Part shown: positions 1 through 8,699 of the stretch, in pieces
Position numbering within the stretch: position 1 is the stretch's first letter
Layout of the letters: every line of letters begins with the position of its first letter
Assembly: GCA_038030265.1 (NCBI GenBank)
Contig: CM075942.1
Location: forward strand, 39,274,751 to 39,338,750
Length of the DNA: 64,000 nt
Source of the DNA: Corythucha ciliata
Lineage: Eukaryota > Arthropoda > Insecta > Hemiptera > Tingidae
Reading direction: 5' to 3'
Translations under genes and position numbers: made by a program
Notes under the pieces: generated by a model
Seen by the model: only the letters and a program-made list of their open reading frames with translations
Database searches by the model: none
What the model was told of the DNA's origin: nothing

Positions 1-958
1 GTTCACGCGCCCGATGCTTTTTGAACTCAATTAGGTTATCTAGAGTCGCATTCCTTTTGAGCTGATTCAGCTTCCGTTTTTTTAATCGATTCGCTAGTGA
101 TATCTCTCTCGTCCACCAAGGCACTGGGGCTCTTCGAGTGTTATTTTCTTTGCGAGGGATAGCTTGCCCAGCTGCCATGACGAGCGTTTCTGTGGTATTT
201 CCGACATCAACGTCCACGTCACCAGTGAGCTCTTTAAATTCCAGCACTGCTCCAAATTTCTCCCAATCAGCCAAATCGAAATTCCAACGGTCGGGGCACT
301 TTGGGCTAGACCGTGTACTATTATGTCGCAATAAGATCGGAAAATGATCTGAGTGGTGCAGGTCATCCAGAGGACTCCATTCAAAGGATGTTGAGATTGC
401 CATACTGCAGATACTAAGGTCTATAGCATCAAAACTACCTGAGCTGGAAGTGAAATGAGTTGGTGACGCGTCATTTAGAACCATAAGATTTAATTCAGTC
501 ATTATCGATTCCAATAGAGTACCTACAGGGGTCTTTCGACGCGAGCCCCATGCGGTGTTATGTGCATTGGTATCGCTCAAAATCATAACTGGGGATGGTA
601 AGCGTTGAAAAAGCTCTTTCAAATCATTAGGTCTCCACGAGACATCAGGAAGATAAAGCGAAACCAGAGTAAGTGCAATTGGCACATTAATGCGAATACA
701 TATAGCTTGAAGTGGGGTATCAATTTGCAGCACTTCTGCATGCACCGTGTCCATCACATAAATTGCTACTCCACCAAGCCGTCTTCCTCCTCGGTCAACA
801 GTTACTGATTTATGGAACAAGCTGTAACCACTTATATCACGTGTAATGGTAGGGCTGAAATGGGTTTCTTGAATGCACATCGCAATCGGACTGTATTTGG
901 CAATCAAAGAGGCCAGTTCATCCGCTTTGCTGTGTAAACCCCTCATATTCCATTGAGG
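1..958 (-). CDS. Non-LTR retrotransposon endonuclease domain (partial)
   Basis: An uninterrupted minus-strand frame of about 319 codons runs from 958 to the left edge. It reads as the apurinic/apyrimidinic-type endonuclease of a Jockey/I-group non-LTR element. It opens with QWNMRGLHSKADEL, followed by CIQETHF, a DTNAHNTAWG block near 550 and SDHFPIL near 340. These match the family's catalytic blocks (QET, D-N-H, SDH). The protein then continues into the linker ahead of the reverse transcriptase, which would lie left of the window. The N-terminus is truncated: an ATT microsatellite begins directly upstream (961), so there is no start codon or ORF1 here. The lack of stops over almost 1 kb suggests a young copy. 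The endonuclease nicks target DNA to prime reverse transcription. Confidence 0.88.

Positions 959-960
<2 letters not shown>

Positions 961-990
<30 letters not shown>
961..990. repeat. (ATT)n microsatellite
   Basis: About ten ATT units lie at the truncated 5' end of the endonuclease-bearing element. Such runs often mark a retroposon junction. Confidence 0.9.
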
Positions 991-1065
991 TATATTTTTT
1001 TCCAAAAACAAATAAGGACCAATACAACGAAAAACGACCGAAAATAGAAACGGTTATAGACATGA

Positions 1066-1191
1066 GGGTATTCTGTAACTTTAAGGTATCGCTGTCGTAA
1101 TTCTTATGATTTAATTCATTTTATTTTAAAATGCAACTAAATTTCGGTTTTCGATTGAAAATCCGACACCTTAAAGTTACAGAATAGCCCC
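1066..1191. mobile_element. Hairpin MITE, 126 bp
   Basis: The ends are inverted copies of TATTCTGTAACTTTAAGGT, at 1069-1087 and about 1169-1187 on the opposite strand. They are preceded by G-rich termini (GGG). There is no coding capacity. The size and perfect inner arms fit a short non-autonomous DNA transposon. No clear target duplication is visible. Confidence 0.65.
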
Positions 1192-2432
1192 CACGGTCAT
1201 ACACAAGTGGCTTACCTCCACGGACCTCCTCCAACTCGTTCACCGAATGAGAAGCGAACAAAGAAGGAAGAGCGCTCCACGAGTAAAAATGCTGTACTAC
1301 TTCTGGATACACGACTTGAAGGGTTTGTGAGAAAAGAATCCGAGATCTGAGATGAATAAAAACCAATTTTTGGCATTATAAGAACGATTGGACTCATTTA
1401 TCGCTTTAATTCAATTAATGAGCTCAATTGGGACAGAAATGTTGAAGTAAAACGTCCAAAATATAGCATTTTGGACTTGTACTGGCATCGTCCCTGCAAG
1501 CGGAATTCAAACCGCTTCTCCCAACGGTGAGGCCCGCCTTCGTGAATTGTCGGTTGCCTCACATCTTTCTTTTTATGATGAGAGGGATAATAATTGCTTC
1601 CTTCCTATCATTATATTTGGCTTGTAAACAAATAAAATAACGGAATTTGTAAAAAAAAAATCAAAAATAATAATTAACAATATTTCAAAAAGCTATGTTC
1701 TTAGTCAACGACGAAACGTTCCAAATTCAAAAAATTACCAACGAAAAAAAACTTGAAAATCGCCCCCAAAATTTAATGCAAGCGGTGCTTGCCTCGCTTG
1801 CTCTGAGGATTCGTCACTGAGAATTGGGAATGCCACGAGGAGACCAGTCAAGCCAGCCTTGACAACAGCAAACGTTAGATTTCACAACGAGTGCTGAAGA
1901 AAGCGTCACTTTACGCACGAGTTGTGTTTGCCGAACGAGGAAACGCCGAATTCGCTAATCAGGATCAGGTGTATATCTCGAGTTGCGAAAGACACGTTTC
2001 ACTACACATTGACAAACATTATATCACTTCACTTTATCAGCATCGAGCTGAAGCGATAACCGGGGATGAATTGTATATCCTCCGGTTTCGTCCAGCGAAT
2101 GTTTAAGCTGTACAAGTACCTTCAGTCACTCCCAGTACTCACGGGAATCACTTTAAATCACTCTTAGCTGTAACGTAATAGAACATTTGACATCAAATAA
2201 GAAAAGCGTCACTTTGGAACGCTCTTCACGAGTTACGAACGCTATTTTTCGCTTGACCCACCAAGTATAATTATATCACTTAACCTTGAACAGCGTCGAC
2301 TCACTCCAAATACGCCACTCCCAAAGTCTCAACAGTGACGGAAAGTACTTTTCTACAATTTACAAAGATATAGCTTCTTTCCGCACCTATAACCCCCCTG
2401 CACGAAAGTGACATTTTTCGAACTATTAAGCT
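1192..2432. other. No gene seen; diverged internal duplication
   Basis: No coding exon was recognised. The stretches near 1890-2060 and 2200-2310 share words in the same order (AAGCGTCACTTT, CACGAGTT, TTATATCACTT), which suggests an old direct duplication. A weak reversed tRNA-like B-box word sits near 1500. Confidence 0.3.
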
Positions 2433-2849
2433 GGATTCACATGGAGCGGAACGCGCGAGGAAAGCGGAAGGACGGAACGCAATCTGATTGGCTGTTAAGA
2501 CAGGGTGGCCGCTGGCCGCCATGTTGTCGGAAGGGACGGTCGGTGATCGGCGAAAGAAATTTATCCGCGTTCCGTCGAGCTGTTGATACGAACTACTTAC
2601 GTAGACGGTGTCCATCCCATCAATCATTTCAACACCAGAGCACAACACAATAATAACCCACACAAAATTTAAATTTTGGAAGAAAAGAAAAACACTATCA
2701 ACAAGATGTGAGAGGTAGGAAGGTTATGATTCCGTCCACCATGAAGACCGCTTCTTGTGAACTCTCTTACTGACTCAGCCAGCCCTTCCACTGGTTTTTC
2801 TGCCTTCCGACCTTCCGCTTTCCCCACTCGTTCCGCCCCATGTGAATCC
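2433..2849. mobile_element. TIR element (MITE), ~417 bp
   Basis: The left end GGATTCACATGGAGCGGAAC is matched in inverted orientation at 2830-2849. The match continues inward (GAGGAAAGCGGAAGG versus GGGGAAAGCGGAAGG), giving arms of about 45 bases. There is no transposase frame. It is a non-autonomous DNA element of unknown superfamily. Confidence 0.65.
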
Positions 2850-3519
2850 TGCATTACGATAAGGACATTTTTAGCCTCCGTTTAGCTGTTTGTAGAACGA
2901 ACTAACAGGGCTGACGTTTCCTCTTCCAATCAAATTCGAGCGATAAGATCTGGGGTAAATTTGATGGGATTTGGAACTAAATTAATTATTCTGGACTTAC
3001 GTTTTCTTAGTTGTTTAGTGATTTTCCGTCAGAAATTGTGATTTCAGAAGAACAATGATTATTCTCTTCAGAATCACCTTCTTCTGACTTGCAAAGTTTG
3101 AACAAGTTTTGTGATTGTAAGTTGTGTGTGTGTGCTCAAGAAACAATGACCGCCGAAGTTGTGAGTTTTGACTATTGAGTGACCTTTTTTACCTTACCGC
3201 CGATACCTGGATTGGCGATAGCACTGATTTATATCAATGAAATGTTTTGTTTGCTACGAAATAGTTCAATGACTTTGACATGCCAAGGGCAACTTCACAA
3301 ATGAATGGCCAGTAGATCAATCGTTTCTTCAATCCCATTCCGCAACGCAATAGCCCGTTCGAAGAACGTTTGCCAAACGTTATGACGAAAACCGTGGAAC
3401 GTTAAGAATGGCACCTAACTGAAGAACGGTATTCGAACGTAAAAATGTCGCACCGATATAACCATAACCCGTTTGCCCATGATATCCAGGGAACGTTCAT
3501 CGAACAGAATAGAAGAACA

Positions 3520-3689
3520 TTAAGCTGCATCCACAATATGCCGAATCAAAAGCGAATGGAGTCGATCGACTTGAGTCGAATGAAAAGTCAACCATGTGTG
3601 GACGGTCAAAAAAGTCGAATGAAGTCGAATCGAATGGAGTCGATCGACTCTATTCGCTTTCGATTCGGCATAGCGTGGACGCGGCTTTA
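3520..3689. mobile_element. Hairpin MITE, ~170 bp
   Basis: The outer arms begin TTAAGCTGCATCCAC on the left and, read inverted, CTAAAGCCGCGTCCAC on the right. They continue through ATGCCGAATC to GAGTCGATCGACT. The palindromic block GGAGTCGATCGACT also recurs inside as a direct copy. The chance frames here are by-products of the hairpin. Confidence 0.7.
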
Positions 3690-3854
3690 GATCTACACAG
3701 AACATTTAACGTTTTCGTAACGTTAAACTGAACGCTTAGAGAACGTTAATTCAACGTAGGGTTGAAAAAGATCACTTCTGCTATCACTTTTCAATCATCA
3801 GCCATAAAATGAACTGAACAAACTTTTTTTTTAAACAGTAATTTTTTTGTTTTT

Positions 3855-3873
3855 GTTGTTGTTGTTGTTGTTG
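3855..3873. repeat. (TTG)n microsatellite
   Basis: About six TTG units in a T-rich context. The following stretch to about 5200 shows no recognisable gene or repeat, only AT-rich sequence. Confidence 0.8.
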
Positions 3874-5204
3874 TCTTTTAACCGAACTGAAAAACAACGT
3901 AAAGACCAGAAACATTTTCGTTGTACTGTCCCTTCATTACTTGACACTTGATCTGATCTCTTGACGCCAGTCGTCGCTCTTCGTCACTCCGTTTTCTGCT
4001 GCAAACTATTTGAAAAATCGTCCGATCCTCGTTCCTCTAATGTTTTTTTGAGCCTCCATCCAAATTTTGATTTTATTAACGGTTGTTTAAGCTCGTAAAA
4101 GGCAAAAATTAATTAATTTTCGTCCTTGTTGAAATTTACTTCGTTCTCTGTTTTCTGGAAATTCATTCTGAGGGCGTCGTTATGAAATTCCTTCGTTCAA
4201 TTTGTCTTCCTTTGCCTTTTTGGCACGACCCTTTTATTGAAATATTAAAATAAATAAATAATTAAAATATTAAAATAGATAAATAACTTTGTTTCCCGTA
4301 TGACTTTGCCTTGCCCACTCACGCTGGCGGGTATAACAGTTGCGCTCCTGACGCAGCAAACGAAATAGCGGAAGGAATTAACGTTAATCTAGGGTCCGTG
4401 ACTAACTTTCCAATTTCTAACTTCAATAACGTTTGCTCAGTTAGCATTGTTAGATTTTTTAACGTTTGAACTCCAAACGGTCGAGCGTGGATGGGGATTA
4501 TTATGGCATGCATTATATCTTGTTTAAACTAATTTTTTTTTGCACCGAAGCTCACAGTAAATTATTAATTACAGACCTTCCATAATAATGTTTATAATCC
4601 CTCTCTTACCAACCCATTTGAAGCTCTAAAGCACTATCAAAGTTTCAAGGCGGTCGGGTTACCTACAAAGAATACAATTAATTATGACAGGAGAGGGTCT
4701 GTGATGGTTCTCAGGGTGAAATCGTCTGAGAAATTCTAGAGCTTTGCTTCTTCATTTCTTCGGTGCAATGTCAAGACGCTAAGCTGGAAGGAGGGGATGT
4801 CTTTCCACTTCAACACGAGGCTTTTAGTTTTGAGCAAGAAAACAAATTTTGGTTAATTTGGAGGAAGGACCAGTGAACTGTGATTAGAGAGACGCTCCAA
4901 AACACTCATTTTTCCTTCGTGTAATCTTCTTTGCAGTAAGTTCTGGGTCAGCGACCATATTTTTTTCTCCTTCCCATAACTCATGAGGCATTGACTGACA
5001 ATTAAAAGTCAAAATGAGAAAATCTCATGAACGTTTTCCCGTTCTACTCTGATTGCCAAGTTTTTACGAAAGATGCAGATTTTTAGTATAATTCGAGCTG
5101 CTGTGACTGTAAAACATTTGTGTCATTTTGATTTTGGAACTAGGAACTAGGTAATATGCTTAGGAAGACAAGGTAAGGGGACATAGCCATCCACAATTTG
5201 GGTT

Positions 5205-5258
5205 TCGAGAAAAATGGGCTACCCGTTGGGATTCGAACCCGCAACCTCTGAATTTCAA
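5205..5258 (-). mobile_element. tRNA-derived SINE, 3' half of tRNA-like head (split)
   Basis: On the minus strand this holds a near-perfect RNA polymerase III B box, GGGTTCGAATCCCA. The matching A box lies 3 kb away at about 8340-8365, because two PLE copies were inserted between them. The 12-base word TCTGAATTTCAA at 5247-5258 recurs at 8320-8331 as the target duplication. Joining the halves gives an A box and B box at normal tRNA spacing. Confidence 0.7.
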
Positions 5259-5345
5259 CCCATCTTATGGCGTAGATATTGTGGGATTTTTTGTAGATAT
5301 ATAATCACTAAAGATATTGCCTTCCCACACGCCCTTTTTTATTGT

Positions 5346-5392
5346 TCCTAACCGGTTTTCGGCCTACAAGGAAACCATCTTCGGGGAAAAAA
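5346..5392 (-). ncRNA. Hammerhead-like motif in PLE end (minus copy)
   Basis: The minus strand reads CCGAAGA, a possible stem II (GGTTTCC...GGCC), GAAA, then the self-complementary ACCGGT and TA. Its first four stem-I bases can pair with the sequence upstream. Position 4 of the usual CUGANGA core is C instead of U, so activity is doubtful. PLE terminal regions are known to carry hammerhead ribozymes with a very short stem III. Confidence 0.5.
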
Positions 5393-5599
5393 GAATTCTG
5401 CAAATTCCATAAACAACATTAAGATTATGACTAGATTAAGAGTTGAAGGGGGGGGGGCGGCAAAACAACTAAGGACTTAACATTGATAAAGGGGGGGTCA
5501 TTTAAAAAATATATTACTATAAAACGTACCTTGTCAAAAACCTCTAAAAAATTTTTCGTGTAGAGCACATCTATTACAGTCAAAAACAAATCTGGTAAC

Positions 5600-6613
5600 T
5601 TAATTTCCTTTTAAAGCAATACTTCTCGGAGGAGCGCTCGGTGGCAGGAGTGGGAGGAGAGAAAGGAAGGGGGATACGGGAACCTCAATTCGTCCGTTGA
5701 TGCAGTTCTCGTTGTGGGAGATTTCCTCGTGAATCACGAAGCCCTCCAGAGCATTCATTACTCCTTTTTTCCGCTCTTTCATTATAATCTGGGCCGTGTG
5801 GACCCCATCACCGACGCAGTTGCTGGTGTGCTGTCTAAACCTCGAGTCTATTCGGCGGGTATGCTCTTTGAACCTGACAGCAAAACTTCGTGTGGTGCGT
5901 CCTACATACGTTGCTTCCTTGCAGAGCCCGCACTTGAGCTTGTAAATCCCACTGCCCTTCTCAGGCTCTTTGGGATTCTTCCCGCTTGGTAGCATGATCT
6001 TTAGAGAACCATTCGTCTTGAACGCTGGTCGGTAACCCGCTCTCTTCAGCACCATCACCACCTCCAAGGACATCCGACCCAGATAAGGCAAAGGGACCCA
6101 CTTATCGCCACTAAACTCGTTGTTTCCTCTAGCATGTGCGGGAGAGATCGAGTCTAACAAAAGATCGAGTTCCTTCTTTTTTATCATGCCATTGACAATA
6201 TTGGCATTATAACCATTATTTACTGCTATCTCTCTTACAGCTAAACATTCTTTTTTGTAATTTTCTTCGCTCTGTGGTAGTGAAACGAGACGGTGAACAT
6301 AAGCCTTCAAAGCTGATAATTTGTGCTTGTGGTGGTGGTTTGACTCGGACGGGATGATTAAGTCGGTGGCCGTTGGCTTGCGATATACCCCAAATTCCAA
6401 TGCCGTGTTTGTTCGGGAGATGGTCAGGTCCAGGAAATTTAATTTATTGTCTACCTCCGCCTCCACAGTGAACCTGAGGTACTTGACTCTAGTGTTCAGG
6501 TATTTCAGAAAATCGTCGAGCTCTTTTCTGGTTCCGTCCCAAAGGACGCACGTGTCATCCACGTAACGTCCCCAAAACCTAATCTTGTTAAAGTACGGAT
6601 TCATACTAGACAT
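5600..6613 (-). pseudogene. PLE RT C-terminal half + GIY-YIG endonuclease (minus copy)
   Basis: 337 codons. The order is RYVDDT (RT catalytic aspartates, residues ~17-22), NKLNFLDLTI, then a linker with a Cys pair (CGLC). Next is the GIY-YIG nuclease: GIYKLKCGLC, YVGRTTRSFAVRFKEH, and the catalytic-Glu block LEGFVIHEE. The sequence is nearly identical to the plus copy at 7043-8035. At the C-terminus, after VPVSP, the two differ because this copy carries a purine-rich extra block near 5625-5680. It is separated from its upstream RT portion by a frameshift at about 6660. Confidence 0.87.
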
Positions 6614-7005
6614 TACAAAACATCTTTCAAAGTAGTCAAGGACCAGTTCGGCGCAAACGGGAGAACACTAGAGCCCATGGCCAGTCCTTCTTCCTGGGAA
6701 TAAAAAACCCCATCGAACTCGACGTAACTCTGCTTGAGCCACATCTCGAGCAGGGTCAAGACCTCTTCTCCAAGCAACGGCTGGCTGCATTTCTTCTCCA
6801 TACAGTCTTTTGCCACTCTGAACGCGATGCGGGGAGGAACTGACGGATACAGATTGACGATGTCAAATGAGCAGAGGATTGTGTTCTTTTCAAGTTCCAC
6901 ATTCTGCACGCGGCTCACCAATTCAGCACTGTTCTTAACTCCGTGTTTCGGACAGAACTGTGTGAGTTCCTTGAACATCTTGTTGGCTAGCTCGCTAGCT
7001 GACAT
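6613..7005 (-). pseudogene. PLE reverse transcriptase, N-terminal part
   Basis: This 130-codon frame includes the RT palm block FDIVNLYPSVP and the following block YSQEEGLAMGSS. Both are typical of Penelope-type RTs and lie ahead of the catalytic YVDD. Just after the latter block, near 6655-6665, the frame slips by one base. The expected continuation VCAELVLDYFERCFV is read in the frame of the downstream ORF. The protein is therefore split by one small indel. The true N-terminus of the element is missing, so the Met at 7005 is not a natural start. Confidence 0.8.
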
Positions 7006-7042
7006 CGTCTAGCTGACTGACTAGCTAGTCAATCCGTATATA

Positions 7043-8035
7043 GTGAATCCATACTTTAACAAGATTAGGTTTTGGGGACGTTACGTGGATGACACGTGCG
7101 TCCTTTGGGACAGAACCAGAAAAGAGCTCGACGATTTTCTGAAATACCTGAACACTAGAGTCAAGTACCTCAGGTTCACTGTGGAGGCGGAGGTAGACAA
7201 TAAATTAAATTTCCTGGACCCGACCATCTCCCGAACAAACATGGCATTGGAATTTGGGGTATATCGCAAGCCAACGGCCACCGACTTAATCATCCCGTCC
7301 GAGTCAAACCACCACCCCAAGCACAAATTATCAGCTTTGAAGGCTTATGTTCACCGTCTCGTTTCACTACCACTGAGCGAAGAAAATTACAAAAAAGAAT
7401 GTTTAGCTGTAAGAGAGATAGCAGTAAATAATGGTTATAATGCCAATATTGTCAATGGCAAGATAAAAAAGAAGGAACTCGATCTTTTGTTAGACTCGAT
7501 CTCTCCCGCACATGCTAGAGGAAACAACGAGTTTAGTGGCGATAAGTGGGTCCCTTTGCCTTATCTGGGTCGGATGTCCTTGGAGGTGGAGAGGGTGCTG
7601 AAGAGAGCGGGTTACCGACCAGCGTTCAAGACGAATGGTTCTCTAAAGAACATGCTACCAAGCGGGAAGAATCCCAAAGAGCCTGAGAAGGGCAGTGGGA
7701 TTTACAAGCTCAAGTGCGGGCTCTGCAAGGAAGCAACGTATGTAGGACGCACCACACGAAGTTTTGCTGTCAGGTTCAAAGAGCATACCCGCCGAATAGA
7801 CTCGAGGTTTAGACAGCAAACCAGCAACTGCGTCAGTGACGGGGTCCACACGGCCCAGATTATAATGAAAGAGCGGAAAAAAGGAGTAATGAATGCTTTG
7901 GAGGGCTTCGTGATTCACGAGGAAATCTCCCACAACGAGAACTGCATCAACGGACGAATTGAGGTTCCCGTATCCCCTAAGCTAGACGAAAAGTATAGCT
8001 TTAAAAGGAAATTAAGTTACCAGATTTGTTTTTGA
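7043..8035 (+). CDS. PLE RT C-terminal half + GIY-YIG endonuclease (plus copy)
   Basis: 330 codons, open throughout. Visible motifs are RYVDDT, NKLNFLDPTI, KHKLSALKAYVHRLVSLPLS, the Cys pair CGLC, GIYKLKCGLC, YVGRTTRSFAVRFKEH and LEGFVIHEE. These give an RT thumb/palm remnant followed by a complete-looking GIY-YIG nuclease. The first codon is GTG at a truncation point and is not a natural start. The C-terminus (VPVSPKLDEKYSF...) is probably the native one, because the minus copy carries extra material there. The intact frame and close identity to the minus copy indicate a recent event. No functional protein is expected without the missing RT N-terminus. Confidence 0.87.
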   Translation: MNPYFNKIRFWGRYVDDTCVLWDRTRKELDDFLKYLNTRVKYLRFTVEAEVDNKLNFLDPTISRTNMALEFGVYRKPTATDLIIPSESNHHPKHKLSALKAYVHRLVSLPLSEENYKKECLAVREIAVNNGYNANIVNGKIKKKELDLLLDSISPAHARGNNEFSGDKWVPLPYLGRMSLEVERVLKRAGYRPAFKTNGSLKNMLPSGKNPKEPEKGSGIYKLKCGLCKEATYVGRTTRSFAVRFKEHTRRIDSRFRQQTSNCVSDGVHTAQIIMKERKKGVMNALEGFVIHEEISHNENCINGRIEVPVSPKLDEKYSFKRKLSYQICF

Positions 8036-8225
8036 CTGTAATAGATGTGCTCTACGCGAAAAATTTTTTAGAGGTTTTTGACAAGGTACGTTCTATAGTA
8101 ATAATATGTTTTTTAAATGACCCCCCTTTATCAATGTTAAGTCCTTAGTAGTTTTGTCCCCCCCCCCTTTCAACTCTTAATCTAGTCATAATTTTAATGT
8201 TGTTTATGGAATTTGCAGTATTCTT

Positions 8226-8272
8226 TTCCCCCGAAGATGGTTTCCTTGTAGACCGAAAACCGGTTAGGAACA
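8226..8272 (+). ncRNA. Hammerhead-like motif in PLE end (plus copy)
   Basis: This is the same order as in the minus copy: CCGAAGA, stem-loop, CGAAAACCGGTTAGG. It has the same U-to-C core change and slightly weaker stem I pairing. It lies about 190 bases downstream of the RT/endonuclease stop, within the untranslated end. Confidence 0.5.
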
Positions 8273-8319
8273 ATAAAAAAGGACGTGTGGGAAGACAATA
8301 TCTTTAGTGATTATATATA

Positions 8320-8420
8320 TCTGAATTTCAAGTCCAACACGATACCAATTGAGCCACGGTGATCGGTTGTGGTGCAGGGAGGGCCAAGTGCGTTGAACCC
8401 CACCCATGGCCCGAAGCTCT
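8320..8420 (-). mobile_element. tRNA-derived SINE, 5' half of tRNA-like head (split)
   Basis: On the minus strand this reads GTGGCTCAATTGGTA, a good polymerase III A box. With the B box left of the PLE pair (5231-5243) it rebuilds a tRNA-like promoter of normal length. The copy of TCTGAATTTCAA at 8320-8331 is the right-hand target duplication. Confidence 0.68.
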
Positions 8421-8624
8421 GAGCGTTTCTTCTTATTAGGTAAACTTCGCGAACCGGAGTTATTACCTCTGTTCGTTTGTCGTCCTGAGCTGATCTGGAC
8501 TGCACGGACAGTCTGAAAAGCGTTCTTTTATAATCCCGTTCCCGTGAAAGCGTTTGTTAGTAAATTCTCGGACTGTATAGTGCAATCGTTCTATTCGTCG
8601 GCATGGTTCGTTTGGTTTGTTTGT

Positions 8625-8695
8625 TTGGGTACCGGACCGTAGACACGGTGTTGTGGGTTCGATTTCCGCTCCGCGGTGATTTACTCATCATACGT
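8625..8695 (+). mobile_element. Possible tRNA-like SINE fragment
   Basis: GGGTTCGATTTCC at about 8656-8668 resembles a B box, and GGGTACCGGACCGT upstream could be a decayed anticodon region. The A box is poor. It is probably a retroposon fragment, not a working tRNA. Confidence 0.3.
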
Positions 8696-8699
8696 CTCC

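Larger units (their letters stand above)
5259..7005 (-). mobile_element. Penelope-like element, minus copy (5' truncated)
   Basis: This is the left member of a head-to-head pair. It carries the core and C-terminal reverse transcriptase plus a GIY-YIG endonuclease, then an untranslated end with the hammerhead-like motif. Its outer end is about 40 bases longer than that of the plus copy. It begins at about 7005, beside a junction rich in CTAGCTGACT-like words (7006-7044). PLEs use the RT and a GIY-YIG nuclease to insert. Inverted or tandem partial copies are typical of the family. Confidence 0.85.
7043..8319 (+). mobile_element. Penelope-like element, plus copy (5' truncated)
   Basis: This is the right member of the head-to-head pair. 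It starts inside the RT, immediately before the YVDD block, so it is more truncated than the minus copy. Its 3' part (8040-8319) mirrors 5270-5600 almost base for base. This includes the homopolymer C/G run and the hammerhead-like block. The pair is bounded on the right by the second copy of the 12-base target duplication (8320-8331). Confidence 0.85.

Noticed and set aside
5205..5270. Functional tRNA gene
   Set aside because: The B box is good, but the A box lies 3 kb away beyond the PLE pair and the acceptor arms do not pair well, so it is a split SINE head.
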